A stretch of DNA of 64,000 nt. Source: Colletes latitarsis (lineage: Eukaryota > Arthropoda > Insecta > Hymenoptera > Colletidae). Position numbers and translations under genes: made by a program. Position 1 is the first letter of the stretch, and every line of letters begins with the position of its first letter. The notes below the pieces were generated by a model. That model saw only the letters and a program-made list of their open reading frames with translations. It did not search any database and was not told the DNA's origin. The stretch spans positions 8,308,001 through 8,372,000 of the forward strand of contig NW_027488368.1 in the NCBI RefSeq assembly GCF_051014445.1, read 5' to 3'. Below are positions 12,766 to 27,241 of the stretch, one piece after another.

Positions 12766-15700
12766 GACATAACCGGCGTTATCCTCTAAAATATTAATCG
12801 CTACCAGGCTTAATTGACTGTTTCGGTGTGGTACCGCATTACTACGTGATCCAAACCTGAAAAAGGCCAGGATCTGGCCAACAAGTATGCGAAAAATGCG
12901 AAAGTACGAGCCAGATGAGGGCAAATACCAGACCTAACCCAGACATAACCGGCGTTATCCCCTAAAATATTAATCGCAACCAGGTTTAATTGACTGTTTC
13001 GGTGTGGAACCACATTACGACGGGATGCAAACCAGAAAAAGACCATGATCTGGCCAACAAGTATGCGAGAAATGCGAAAGTACGAGCCTGATGAGGGCAA
13101 ATGCCAGACCTGACCCAGACATAACCGGCGTTATCCTCTAAAATATTAATCGGAACCAGGTTTAATTGACTGTTTCAGTGTGGTTCCAAATTACTACGTG
13201 GTCCAAGCCAGAAAAAGGCCAGGGTCTGGCCAACAAGTATGCGAAAAATGCGAAAGTACGAGCCAGATGAGGGCAAATACCAGACCTAACCGAGATGTAA
13301 CCGGCGTTATCCTTTAAAATATTAATCGAAACCAGGTTTAATTGACTGTTTCTGTGTGGATCGTCTTTATGACGGGATCCAAACCAGAAAGAACCCAACA
13401 TCTGGCCAACAAGTATGTGAAAAAAGCGAATGTATGAGCCAGATTATTGCAAATCCCAGAACGAACCCAGACATAACCAGCGTTATCCTCTAAAACTCTA
13501 ATCGGAACCAGCTTTTATTGACTGTTTCAGTGTGGTACCACATAGCTACGTGATCGAAGCCAGAAAAAGCCCAGGATCTGGCCAACAAGTATGCGAAAAA
13601 TGCGAAAGTACGAGCCAGATGAGGGCAAATACCAGACCTGACCCAGGCATAATCGGCGTTATCCTCTAAAATATTAATCGGAACCAGGTTTAATTAACTG
13701 TTTCAGTGTGGTACCACATTACTACGTGATCCAAAACAGAAAAAGGCGAGGATCTGCCCAACAAGTATGCAAACAATGCGAAAGCATGAGCCAGATGGTT
13801 GCAAATACCGGAACTAACCCAAACAAAACCAGCGTTATCCTCCAAAATATTAATCGCAACCTGGTTTAATTGACTGTTTCAGTGTGGTACCGCATTACTA
13901 CGTGATCCAAACCAGGAAAAGGCCAGGATCTGGCCAACAAGTATGCGAAAAATGCGAAGGTACGAGCCAGATGAGTGCAAATCCCAGACCTAACCGAGAT
14001 ATAACCGGCGTTATCCTCTAAAATATTAATCGAAACCACGTTTAATTGACTGTTTCGGTGTGGAACGTCATTATTACGGGATCCAAACCAGAAAAAAACC
14101 CAACATCTGGCCAACAAGTATGCGAAAAAGCGAAAATATGAGACAGATGAGGGCAAAGCCCAGACCTAACCCAGACATAACCGGCGTTATCCTCTAAAAT
14201 ATTAATCGGAACCAGGTTTAATTGACTGTTTCAGTGTGGTTCCAAATTACTACGTGGTCCAAGCCAGAAAAAGGCCAGGGTCTGGCCAACAAGTATGCGA
14301 AAAATGCGAAAGTACGAGCCAGATGATGGCAAATACCAGACCTAACCTAGTCTTAACCGGCGTTATCCTCTAAAATATTAATCGCAACCAGGTTTAATTG
14401 ACTGTTTCGGAGTAGAACCACATTACTACGTGATACAGACCAGTAAAAGCCCAGCATCTGGCCAACAAGTATGCGAAAAATGCGAAAGTTCGAACCAGAT
14501 GAGGGCAAATACTAGACCTAACCCAGACATAACCGGCGTTATCCCCTAAAATACTAATCGGAAACAGCTTTTATTGACTGTTTCAGTGTGGTACCACATT
14601 ATTACATGATCCAAACCAAAAAAAGCCCAGGATCTGGCCAACAAGTATGAGAAAAATGCGAAAGTACGAGACAGATGAGGGCAAATCCCAGACCTAACCG
14701 AGACACAGCCGGCGATATGCTCTGAAATATTAAGCGCAACCTGGTTTAATTGACTGCTTCGGTGTGGTCCCACATTACTAATTGGTTCAAGCCAGAAAAA
14801 GGCCAGGATCTGGCCAACAAGTATGTGAAAAATGCGAAAGTACGAGCCAGATGAGGGCAAATACCAGACCTAACCAAGATATAACCAGCGTTATCCTCTA
14901 AAATATTAATCGAAACCAGCTTTTATTGACTGTTTCGGTGTGGTACCACATTACTACGTGGTCCGAGCCAGAAAAATGCCAGGATCTAGTCAACAGGTAT
15001 GCGAAAAATGCGAAGGTACGAGCCAGATGAGGGCAAATACCAGACCTAACCGAGATGTAACCGGCGTTATCCTATAAAATATTAATCGAAACCAGGTTTA
15101 ATTGACTGTTTCTGTGTGGATCGTCATTATGACGGGATCCAAACCAGAAAAAAACCCAGCATCTGGCCAACAAGTATGTGAAAACACGAATGTATGAGCC
15201 AGATTATTGCAGATCCCAGAACGAACCCAGACATAACCAGCGTTATCCTCTAAAACTCTAATCGGAACCAGCTTTTATTGACTGTTTCAGTGTGGTACCA
15301 CATAACTACGTGGTCCAAGCCAGAAAAAGGCCAGGGTCTGGCCAACAAGTATGCGAAAAATGCGAAAGTACGAGCCAGATGATGGCAAATACCAGACCTA
15401 ACCTAGACTTAACCGGCGTTATCCACTAAAATATTAATCGCAACCAGGTTTAATTGACTGTTTCGGTGTGGAACCACATTATTACGTGATCCAAGTCAGA
15501 GAAAGCCCATGATCTGGCCAACAAGTATGCGAAAAATGCGAAAGTACGAGCCAGATGAGGACAAATCCCGGACCTAACCGAGACATAACCGGCGTTATCC
15601 TCTAAAATATTAATCGCTACCAGGCTTAATTGACTGTTTCGGTGTGGTACCGCATTACTACGTGATCCAAACCTGAAAAAGGCCAGGATCTGGCCAACAA

Positions 15701-16397
15701 GTATGCGAAAAATGCGAAAGTACGTGCCAGATGAGGGCAAATACCAGACCTAACCCAGACATAACCGGCGTTATCCCCTAAAATATTAATCGCAACCAGG
15801 TTTAATTGACTGTTTCGGTGTGGAACCACATTACGACGGGATGCAAACCAGAAAAAGACCATGATCTGTCCAACAAGTATGCGAGAAATGCGAAAGTACG
15901 AGCCTGATGAGGGCAAATACCAGACCTAACCCAGACATAACCGGCGTTATCCTCTAAAATATTAATCGGAACCAGGTTTAATTGACTGTTTCAGTGTGGT
16001 TCCAAATTACTACGTGGTCCAAGCCAGAAAAAGGCCAGGGTCTGGCCAACAAGTATGCGAAAAATGCGAAAGTACGAGCCAGATGATGGCAAATACCAGA
16101 CCTAACCTAGACTTAACCGGCGTTATCCTCTAAAATATTAATCGCAACCAGGTTTAATTGACTGTTTCGGTGTGGAACCACATTACTACGTGATACAGAC
16201 CAGAAAAAGGCCAGGATCTGGCCAACAAGTATGTGAAAAATGCGAAAGTACGAGCCAGATGAGGGCAAATACCAGACCTAACCAAGATATAACCGGCGTT
16301 ATCCTCTAAAATATTAATCGAAACCAGCTTTTATTGACTGTTTCGGTGTGGTACCACATTACTACGTGGTCCGAGCCAGAAAAATGCCAGGATCTAG
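12766..16397. repeat. 3.6 kb segment duplicated at 33,005-36,637
   Basis: About 20.6 monomers match 33,005-36,637 at offset 20,240 bp (115 monomers; 20,239 before a 1-bp insertion near 33,757). Shared rare states include CATAGCTACGTGATCGAAG near 13,543 and 33,782. The match ends at 16,398, where this copy reads CTAGCCAACAAG and the distant copy reads CTAGTCAACAGG. Confidence 0.92.
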
Positions 16398-17033
16398 CCA
16401 ACAAGTATGCGAAAAATGCGAAGGTACGAGCCAGATGAGGGCAAATACCAGACCTAACCGAGATGTAACCGGCGTTATCCTTTAAAATATTAATCGAAAC
16501 CAGGTTTAATTGACTGTTTCTGTGTGGATCGTCATTATGACGGGATCCAAACCAGAAAGAACCCAGCATCTGGCCAACAAGTATGTGAAAAAAGCGAATG
16601 TATGAGCCAGATTATTGCAAATCCCAGAACGAACCCAGACATAACCAGCGTTATCCTCTAAAACTCTAATCGGAACCAGCTTTTATTGACTGTTTCAGTG
16701 TGGTACCACATAACTACGTGATCCAAGCCAGAAAAAGCCCAGGATCTGGCCAACAAGTATGCGAAAAATGCGAAAGTACGAGCCAGATGAGGGCAAATAC
16801 CAGACCTGACCCAGGCATAATCGGCGTTATCCTCTAAAATATTAATCGGAACCAGGTTTAATTAACTGTTTCAGAGTGGTACCACATTACTACGTGATCC
16901 AAAACAGAAAAAGGCGAGGATCTGCCCAACAAGTATGCAAACAATGCGAAAGCATGAGCCAGATGGTTGCAAATACCGGAACTAACCCAAACAAAACCAG
17001 CGTTATCCTCCAAAATATTAATCGCAACCTGGT
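13866..17033. repeat. HOR unit U1, 18 monomers (3,168 bp)
   Basis: This is the first full unit of the central HOR family, phased at the monomer with ACTACGTGATCCAAACCAGG. Every landmark recurs 3,168 bp later in U2 until U2 skips monomers. U1 shares GCAGATCCCAG (near 15,209) and CATTATGACGGG with U3 rather than U2. Confidence 0.9.
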
Positions 17034-19321
17034 TTAATTGACTGTTTCAGTGTGGTACCGCATTACTACGTGATCCAAACCAGGAAAAGGCCAGGATCTG
17101 GCCAACAAGTATGCGAAAAATGCGAAGGTACGAGCCAGATGAGTGCAAATCCCAGACCTAACCGAGATATAACCGGCGTTATCCTCTAAAATATTAATCG
17201 AAACCACGTTTAATTGACTGTTTCGGTGTGGAACGTCATTATTACGGGATCCAAACCAGAAAAAAACCCAACATCTGGCCAACAAGTATGCGAAAAAGCG
17301 AAAATATGAGACAGATGAGGGCAAAGCCCAGACCTAACCCAGACATAACCGGCGTTATCCTCTAAAATATTAATCGGAACCAGGTTTAATTGACTGTTTC
17401 AGTGTGCTTCCAAATTACTACGTGGTCCAAGCCAGAAAAAGGCCAGGGTCTGGCCAACAAGTATGCGAAAAATGCGAAAGTACGAGCCAGATGATGGCAA
17501 ATACCAGACCTAACCTAGTCTTAACCGGCGTTATCCTCTAAAATATTAATCGCAACCAGGTTTAATTGACTGTTTCGGAGTAGAACCACATTACTACGTG
17601 ATACAGACCAGTAAAAGCCCAGCATCTGGCCAACAAGTATGCGAAAAATGCGAAAGTTCGAACCAGATGAGGGCAAATACTAGACCTAACCCAGACATAA
17701 CCGGCGTTATCCCCTAAAATACTAATCGGAAACAGCTTTTATTGACTGTTTCAGTGTGGTACCACATTATTACATGATCCAAACCAAAAAAAGCCCAGGA
17801 TCTGGCCAACAAGTATGAGAAAAATGCGAAAGTACGAGACAGATGAGGGCAAATCCCAGACCTAACCGAGACACAGCCGGCGATATGCTCTGAAATATTA
17901 AGCGCAACCTGGTTTAATTGACTGCTTCGGTGTGGTCCCACATTACTAATTGGTTCAAGCCAGAAAAAGGCCAGGATCTGGCCAACAAGTATGTGAAAAA
18001 TGCGAAAGTACGAGCCAGATGAGGGCAAATACCAGACCTAACCAAGATATAACCAGCGTTATCCTCTAAAATATTAATCGAAACCAGCTTTTATTGACTG
18101 TTTCGGTGTGGTACCACATTACTACGTGGTCCGAGCCAGAAAAATGCCAGGATCTAGTCAACAGGTATGCGAAAAATGCGAAGGTACGAGCCAGATGAGG
18201 GCAAATACCAGACCTAACCGAGATGTAACCGGCGTTATCCTATAAAATATTAATCGAAACCAGGTTTAATTGACTGTTTCTGTGTGGATCGTCATTGTGA
18301 CGGGATCCAAACCAGAAAAAAACCCAGCATCTGGCCAACAAGTATGTGAAAAAGCGAATGTATGAGCCAGATTATTGCAAATCCCAGAACGAACCCAGAC
18401 ATAACCAGCGTTATCCTCTAAAACTCTAATCGGAACCAGCTTTTATTGACTGTTTCAGTGTGGTACCACATAACTACGTGGTCCAAGCCAGAAAAAGGCC
18501 AGGGTCTGGCCAACAAGTATGCGAAAAATGCGAAAGTACGAGCCAGATGATGGCAAATACCAGACCTAACCTAGACTTAACCGGCGTTATCCACTAAAAT
18601 ATTAATCGCAACCAGGTTTAATTGACTGTTTCGGTGTGGAACCACATTATTACGTGATCCAAGTCAGAGAAAGCCCATGATCTGGCCAACAAGTATGCGA
18701 AAAATGCGAAAGTACGAGCCAGATGAGGACAAATCCCGGACCTAACCGAGACATAACCGGCGTTATCCTCTAAAATATTAATCGCTACCAGGCTTAATTG
18801 ACTGTTTCGGTGTGGTACCGCATTACTACGTGATCCAAACCTGAAAAAGGCCAGGATCTGGCCAACAAGTATGCGAAAAATGCGAAAGTACGTGCCAGAT
18901 GAGGGCAAATACCAGACCTAACCCAGACATAACCGGCGTTATCCCCTAAAATATTAATCGCAACCAGGTTTAATTGACTGTTTCGGTGTAGAACCACATT
19001 ATTACGGGATCCAAACCAGAAAAAGCCCAGCATCTGGGCAACGAGTATGCGAAAAATGCGAAAGTTCGAACCAGATGAGGGCAAATACTAGACCTAACCC
19101 AGACATAACCGGCGTTATCCTCTAAAATATTAATCGGAACCAGGTTTAATTAACTGTTTCAGTGTGGTACCACATTACTACGTGATCCAAAACAGAAAAA
19201 GGCGAGGATCTGCCCAACAAGTATGCAAACAATGCGAAAGCATGAGCCAGATGGTTGCAAATACCGGAACTAACCCAAACAAAACCAGCGTTATCCTCCA
19301 AAATATTAATCGCAACCTGGT
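17034..19321. repeat. HOR unit U2, 13 monomers (2,288 bp)
   Basis: This is the 18-mer with five monomers missing. The monomer at the deletion (from about 18,981 to about 19,105) is a special type with GTGTAGAACC and CTGGGCAACGAG, absent from the 18-mer units. The same private monomer occurs in U5 at 26,901, 7,920 bp (45 monomers) away. U2 also carries CATTGTGACGGG where U1 and U3 have CATTATGACGGG. Confidence 0.9.
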
Positions 19322-22300
19322 TTAATTGACTGTTTCAGTGTGGTACCGCATTACTACGTGATCCAAACCAGGAAAAGGCCAGGATCTGGCCAACAAGTAT
19401 GCGAAAAATGCGAAGGTACGAGCCAGATGAGTGCAAATCCCAGACCTAACCGAGATATAACCGGCGTTATCCTCTAAAATATTAATCGAAACCACGTTTA
19501 ATTGACTGTTTCGGTGTGGAACGTCATTATTACGGGATCCAAACCAGAAAAAAACCCAACATCTGGCCAACAAGTATGCGAAAAAGCGAAAATATGAGAC
19601 AGATGAGGGCAAAGCCCAGACCTAACCCAGACATAACCGGCGTTATCCTCTAAAATATTAATCGGAACCAGGTTTAATTGACTGTTTCAGTGTGGTTCCA
19701 AATTACTACGTGGTCCAAGCCAGAAAAAGGCCAGGGTCTGGCCAACAAGTATGCGAAAAATGCGAAAGTACGAGCCAGATGATGGCAAATACCAGACCTA
19801 ACCTAGTCTTAACCGGCGTTATCCTCTAAAATATTAATCGCAACCAGGTTTAATTGACTGTTTCGGAGTAGAACCACATTACTACGTGATACAGACCAGT
19901 AAAAGCCCAGCATCTGGCCAACAAGTATGCGAAAAATGCGAAAGTTCGAACCAGATGAGGGCAAATACTAGACCTAACCCAGACATAACCGGCGTTATCC
20001 CCTAAAATACTAATCGGAAACAGCTTTTATTGACTGTTTCAGTGTGGTACCACATTATTACATGATCCAAACCAAAAAAAGCCCAGGATCTGGCCAACAA
20101 GTATGAGAAAAATGCGAAAGTACGAGACAGATGAGGGCAAATCCCAGACCTAACCGAGACACAGCCGGCGATATGCTCTGAAATATTAAGCGCAACCTGG
20201 TTTAATTGACTGCTTCGGTGTGGTCCCACATTACTAATTGGTTCAAGCCAGAAAAAGGCCAGGATCTGGCCAACAAGTATGTGAAAAATGCGAAAGTACG
20301 AGCCAGATGAGGGCAAATACCAGACCTAACCAAGATATAACCAGCGTTATCCTCTAAAATATTAATCGAAACCAGCTTTTATTGACTGTTTCGGTGTGGT
20401 ACCACATTACTACGTGGTCCGAGCCAGAAAAATGCCAGGATCTAGTCAACAGGTATGCGAAAAATGCGAAGGTACGAGCCAGATGAGGGCAAATACCAGA
20501 CCTAACCGAGATGTAACCGGCGTTATCCTATAAAATATTAATCGAAACCAGGTTTAATTGACTGTTTCTGTGTGGATCGTCATTATGACGGGATCCAAAC
20601 CAGAAAAAAACCCAGCATCTGGCCAACAAGTATGTGAAAAAGCGAATGTATGAGCCAGATTATTGCAGATCCCAGAACGAACCCAGACATAACCAGCGTT
20701 ATCCTCTAAAACTCTAATCGGAACCAGCTTTTATTGACTGTTTCAGTGTGGTACCACATAACTACGTGGTCCAAGCCAGAAAAAGGCCAGGGTCTGGCCA
20801 ACAAGTATGCGAAAAATGCGAAAGTACGAGCCAGATGATGGCAAATACCAGACCTAACCTAGACTTAACCGGCGTTATCCACTAAAATATTAATCGCAAC
20901 CAGGTTTAATTGACTGTTTCGGTGTGGAACCACATTATTACGTGATCCAAGTCAGAGAAAGCCCATGATCTGGCCAACAAGTATGCGAAAAATGCGAAAG
21001 TACGAGCCAGATGAGGACAAATCCCGGACCTAACCGAGACATAACCGGCGTTATCCTCTAAAATATTAATCGCTACCAGGCTTAATTGACTGTTTCGGTG
21101 TGGTACCGCATTACTACGTGATCCAAACCTGAAAAAGGCCAGGATCTGGCCAACAAGTATGCGAAAAATGCGAAAGTACGTGCCAGATGAGGGCAAATAC
21201 CAGACCTAACCCAGACATAACCGGCGTTATCCCCTAAAATATTAATCGCAACCAGGTTTAATTGACTGTTTCGGTGTGGAACCACATTACGACGGGATGC
21301 AAACCAGAAAAAGACCATGATCTGTCCAACAAGTATGCGAGAAATGCGAAAGTACGAGCCTGATGAGGGCAAATACCAGACCTAACCCAGACATAACCGG
21401 CGTTATCCTCTAAAATATTAATCGGAACCAGGTTTAATTGACTGTTTCAGTGTGGTTCCAAATTACTACGTGGTCCAAGCCAGAAAAAGGCCAGGGTCTG
21501 GCCAACAAGTATGCGAAAAATGCGAAAGTACGAGCCAGATGATGGCAAATACCAGACCTAACCTAGACTTAACCGGCGTTATCCTCTAAAATATTAATCG
21601 CAACCAGGTTTAATTGACTGTTTCGGTGTGGAACCACATTACTACGTGATACAGACCAGAAAAAGGCCAGGATCTGGCCAACAAGTATGTGAAAAATGCG
21701 AAAGTACGAGCCAGATGAGGGCAAATACCAGACCTAACCAAGATATAACCGGCGTTATCCTCTAAAATATTAATCGAAACCAGCTTTTATTGACTGTTTC
21801 GGTGTGGTACCACATTACTACGTGGTCCGAGCCAGAAAAATGCCAGGATCTAGCCAACAAGTATGCGAAAAATGCGAAGGTACGAGCCAGATGAGGGCAA
21901 ATACCAGACCTAACCGAGATGTAACCGGCGTTATCCTTTAAAATATTAATCGAAACCAGGTTTAATTGACTGTTTCTGTGTGGATCGTCATTATGACGGG
22001 ATCCAAACCAGAAAGAACCCAGCATCTGGCCAACAAGTATGTGAAAAAAGCGAATGTATGAGCCAGATTATTGCAAATCCCAGAACGAACCCAGACATAA
22101 CCAGCGTTATCCTCTAAAACTCTAATCGGAACCAGCTTTTATTGACTGTTTCAGTGTGGTACCACATAACTACGTGATCCAAGCCAGAAAAAGCCCAGGA
22201 TCTGGCCAACAAGTATGCGAAAAATGCGAAAGTACGAGCCAGATGAGGGCAAATACCAGACCTGACCCAGGCATAATCGGCGTTATCCTCTAAAATATTA

Positions 22301-22489
22301 ATCGGAACCAGGTTTAATTAACTGTTTCAGAGTGGTACCACATTACTACGTGATCCAAAACAGAAAAAGGCGAGGATCTGCCCAACAAGTATGCAAACAA
22401 TGCGAAAGCATGAGCCAGATGGTTGCAAATACCGGAACTAACCCAAACAAAACCAGCGTTATCCTCCAAAATATTAATCGCAACCTGGT
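19322..22489. repeat. HOR unit U3, 18 monomers (3,168 bp)
   Basis: This full-length unit is most like U1, 5,456 bp (31 monomers) upstream. Shared diagnostic states are GCAGATCCCAG and CATTATGACGGG. U1+U2 can therefore be read as a 31-monomer super-unit that begins again with U3. Confidence 0.9.
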
Positions 22490-24953
22490 TTAATTGACTG
22501 TTTCAGTGTGGTACCGCATTACTACGTGATCCAAACCAGGAAAAGGCCAGGATCTGGCCAACAAGTATGCGAAAAATGCGAAGGAACGAGCCAGATGAGT
22601 GCAAATCCCAGACCTAACCGAGATATAACCGGCGTTATCCTCTAAAATATTAATCGAAACCACGTTTAATTGACTGTTTCGGTGTGGAACGTCATTATTA
22701 CGGGATCCAAACCAGAAAAAAACCCAACATCTGGCCAACAAGTATGCGAAAAAGCGAAAATATGAGACAGATGAGGGCAAAGCCCAGACCTAACCCAGAC
22801 ATAACCGGCGTTATCCTCTAAAATATTAATCGGAACCAGGTTTAATTGACTGTTTCAGTGTGGTTCCAAATTACTACGTGGTCCAAGCCAGAAAAAGGCC
22901 AGGGTCTGGCCAACAAGTATGCGAAAAATGCGAAAGTACGAGCCAGATGATGGCAAATACCAGACCTAACCTAGTCTTAACCGGCGTTATCCTCTAAAAT
23001 ATTAATCGCAACCAGGTTTAATTGACTGTTTCGGAGTAGAACCACATTACTACGTGATACAGACCAGTAAAAGCCCAGCATCTGGCCAACAAGTATGCGA
23101 AAAATGCGAAAGTTCGAACCAGATGAGGGCAAATACTAGACCTAACCCAGACATAACCGGCGTTATCCCCTAAAATACTAATCGGAAACAGCTTTTATTG
23201 ACTGTTTCAGTGTGGTACCACATTATTACATGATCCAAACCAAAAAAAGCCCAGGATCTGGCCAACAAGTATGAGAAAAATGCGAAAGTACGAGACAGAT
23301 GAGGGCAAATCCCAGACCTAACCGAGACACAGCCGGCGATATGCTCTGAAATATTAAGCGCAACCTGGTTTAATTGACTGCTTCGGTGTGGTCCCACATT
23401 ACTAATTGGTTCAAGCCAGAAAAAGGCCAGGATCTGGCCAACAAGTATGTGAAAAATGCGAAAGTACGAGCCAGATGAGGGCAAATACCAGACCTAACCA
23501 AGATATAACCAGCGTTATCCTCTAAAATATTAATCGAAACCAGCTTTTATTGACTGTTTCGGTGTGGTACCACATTACTACGTGGTCCGAGCCAGAAAAA
23601 TGCCAGGATCTAGTCAACAGGTATGCGAAAAATGCGAAGGTACGAGCCAGATGAGGGCAAATACCAGACCTAACCGAGATGTAACCGGCGTTATCCTATA
23701 AAATATTAATCGAAACCAGGTTTAATTGACTGTTTCTGTGTGGATCGTCATTGTGACGGGATCCAAACCAGAAAAAAACCCAGCATCTGGCCAACAAGTA
23801 TGTGAAAAAGCGAATGTATGAGCCAGATTATTGCAAATCCCAGAACGAACCCAGACATAACCAGCGTTATCCTCTAAAACTCTAATCGGAACCAGCTTTT
23901 ATTGACTGTTTCAGTGTGGTACCACATAACTACGTGGTCCAAGCCAGAAAAAGGCCAGGGTCTGGCCAACAAGTATGCGAAAAATGCGAAAGTACGAGCC
24001 AGATGATGGCAAATACCAGACCTAACCTAGACTTAACCGGCGTTATCCACTAAAATATTAATCGCAACCAGGTTTAATTGACTGTTTCGGTGTGGAACCA
24101 CATTATTACGTGATCCAAGTCAGAGAAAGCCCATGATCTGGCCAACAAGTATGCGAAAAATGCGAAAGTACGAGCCAGATGAGGACAAATCCCGGACCTA
24201 ACCGAGACATAACCGGCGTTATCCTCTAAAATATTAATCGCTACCAGGCTTAATTGACTGTTTCGGTGTGGTACCGCATTACTACGTGATCCAAACCTGA
24301 AAAAGGCCAGGATCTGGCCAACAAGTATGCGAAAAATGCGAAAGTACGTGCCAGATGAGGGCAAATACCAGACCTAACCCAGACATAACCGGCGTTATCC
24401 CCTAAAATATTAATCGCAACCAGGTTTAATTGACTGTTTCGGTGTGGAACCACATTACGACGGGATGCAAACCAGAAAAAGACCATGATCTGTCCAACAA
24501 GTATGCGAGAAATGCGAAAGTACGAGCCTGATGAGGGCAAATACCAGACCTAACCCAGACATAACCGGCGTTATCCTCTAAAATATTAATCGGAACCAGG
24601 TTTAATTGACTGTTTCAGTGTGGTTCCAAATTACTACGTGGTCCAAGCCAGAAAAAGGCCAGGGTCTGGCCAACAAGTATGCGAAAAATGCGAAAGTACG
24701 AGCCAGATGAGGGCAAATACCAGACCTGACCCAGGCATAATCGGCGTTATCCTCTAAAATATTAATCGGAACCAGGTTTAATTAACTGTTTCAGAGTGGT
24801 ACCACATTACTACGTGATCCAAAACAGAAAAAGGCGAGGATCTGCCCAACAAGTATGCAAACAATGCGAAAGCATGAGCCAGATGGTTGCAAATACCGGA
24901 ACTAACCCAAACAAAACCAGCGTTATCCTCCAAAATATTAATCGCAACCTGGT
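22490..24953. repeat. HOR unit U4, 14 monomers (2,464 bp)
   Basis: This is the 18-mer with exactly four monomers (704 bp) removed. Sequence equivalent to about 21,540 in U3 joins sequence equivalent to about 22,245 near 24,700, inside the AGCCAGATGAgGGC/TGGC region of the monomer. U4 and U5 share the private change AAGGAACGAG (22,581 and 25,045), seen as AAGGTACGAG elsewhere. Confidence 0.9.
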
Positions 24954-27241
24954 TTAATTGACTGTTTCAGTGTGGTACCGCATTACTACGTGATCCAAAC
25001 CAGGAAAAGGCCAGGATCTGGCCAACAAGTATGCGAAAAATGCGAAGGAACGAGCCAGATGAGTGCAAATCCCAGACCTAACCGAGATATAACCGGCGTT
25101 ATCCTCTAAAATATTAATCGAAACCACGTTTAATTGACTGTTTCGGTGTGGAACGTCATTATTACGGGATCCAAACCAGAAAAAAACCCAACATCTGGCC
25201 AACAAGTATGCGAAAAAGCGAAAATATGAGACAGATGAGGGCAAAGCCCAGACCTAACCCAGACATAACCGGCGTTATCCTCTAAAATATTAATCGGAAC
25301 CAGGTTTAATTGACTGTTTCAGTGTGGTTCCAAATTACTACGTGGTCCAAGCCAGAAAAAGGCCAGGGTCTGGCCAACAAGTATGCGAAAAATGCGAAAG
25401 TACGAGCCAGATGATGGCAAATACCAGACCTAACCTAGTCTTAACCGGCGTTATCCTCTAAAATATTAATCGCAACCAGGTTTAATTGACTGTTTCGGAG
25501 TAGAACCACATTACTACGTGATACAGACCAGTAAAAGCCCAGCATCTGGCCAACAAGTATGCGAAAAATGCGAAAGTTCGAACCAGATGAGGGCAAATAC
25601 TAGACCTAACCCAGACATAACCGGCGTTATCCCCTAAAATACTAATCGGAAACAGCTTTTATTGACTGTTTCAGTGTGGTACCACATTATTACATGATCC
25701 AAACCAAAAAAAGCCCAGGATCTGGCCAACAAGTATGAGAAAAATGCGAAAGTACGAGACAGATGAGGGCAAATCCCAGACCTAACCGAGACACAGCCGG
25801 CGATATGCTCTGAAATATTAAGCGCAACCTGGTTTAATTGACTGCTTCGGTGTGGTCCCACATTACTAATTGGTTCAAGCCAGAAAAAGGCCAGGATCTG
25901 GCCAACAAGTATGTGAAAAATGCGAAAGTACGAGCCAGATGAGGGCAAATACCAGACCTAACCAAGATATAACCAGCGTTATCCTCTAAAATATTAATCG
26001 AAACCAGCTTTTATTGACTGTTTCGGTGTGGTACCACATTACTACGTGGTCCGAGCCAGAAAAATGCCAGGATCTAGTCAACAGGTATGCGAAAAATGCG
26101 AAGGTACGAGCCAGATGAGGGCAAATACCAGACCTAACCGAGATGTAACCGGCGTTATCCTATAAAATATTAATCGAAACCAGGTTTAATTGACTGTTTC
26201 TGTGTGGATCGTCATTGTGACGGGATCCAAACCAGAAAAAAACCCAGCATCTGGCCAACAAGTATGTGAAAAAGCGAATGTATGAGCCAGATTATTGCAA
26301 ATCCCAGAACGAACCCAGACATAACCAGCGTTATCCTCTAAAACTCTAATCGGAACCAGCTTTTATTGACTGTTTCAGTGTGGTACCACATAACTACGTG
26401 GTCCAAGCCAGAAAAAGGCCAGGGTCTGGCCAACAAGTATGCGAAAAATGCGAAAGTACGAGCCAGATGATGGCAAATACCAGACCTAACCTAGACTTAA
26501 CCGGCGTTATCCACTAAAATATTAATCGCAACCAGGTTTAATTGACTGTTTCGGTGTGGAACCACATTATTACGTGATCCAAGTCAGAGAAAGCCCATGA
26601 TCTGGCCAACAAGTATGCGAAAAATGCGAAAGTACGAGCCAGATGAGGACAAATCCCGGACCTAACCGAGACATAACCGGCGTTATCCTCTAAAATATTA
26701 ATCGCTACCAGGCTTAATTGACTGTTTCGGTGTGGTACCGCATTACTACGTGATCCAAACCTGAAAAAGGCCAGGATCTGGCCAACAAGTATGCGAAAAA
26801 TGCGAAAGTACGTGCCAGATGAGGGCAAATACCAGACCTAACCCAGACATAACCGGCGTTATCCCCTAAAATATTAATCGCAACCAGGTTTAATTGACTG
26901 TTTCGGTGTAGAACCACATTATTACGGGATCCAAACCAGAAAAAGCCCAGCATCTGGGCAACGAGTATGCGAAAAATGCGAAAGTTCGAACCAGATGAGG
27001 GCAAATACTAGACCTAACCCAGACATAACCGGCGTTATCCTCTAAAATATTAATCGGAACCAGGTTTAATTAACTGTTTCAGTGTGGTACCACATTACTA
27101 CGTGATCCAAAACAGAAAAAGGCGAGGATCTGCCCAACAAGTATGCAAACAATGCGAAAGCATGAGCCAGATGGTTGCAAATACCGGAACTAACCCAAAC
27201 AAAACCAGCGTTATCCTCCAAAATATTAATCGCAACCTGGT
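24954..27241. repeat. HOR unit U5, 13 monomers (2,288 bp)
   Basis: This is the same short structure as U2, including the CTGGGCAACGAG monomer at the deletion point, but with the AAGGAACGAG state shared with U4. It is therefore a recombinant of U2-like and U4-like features, or descends from a 45-monomer (18+14+13) super-unit. Confidence 0.9.
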
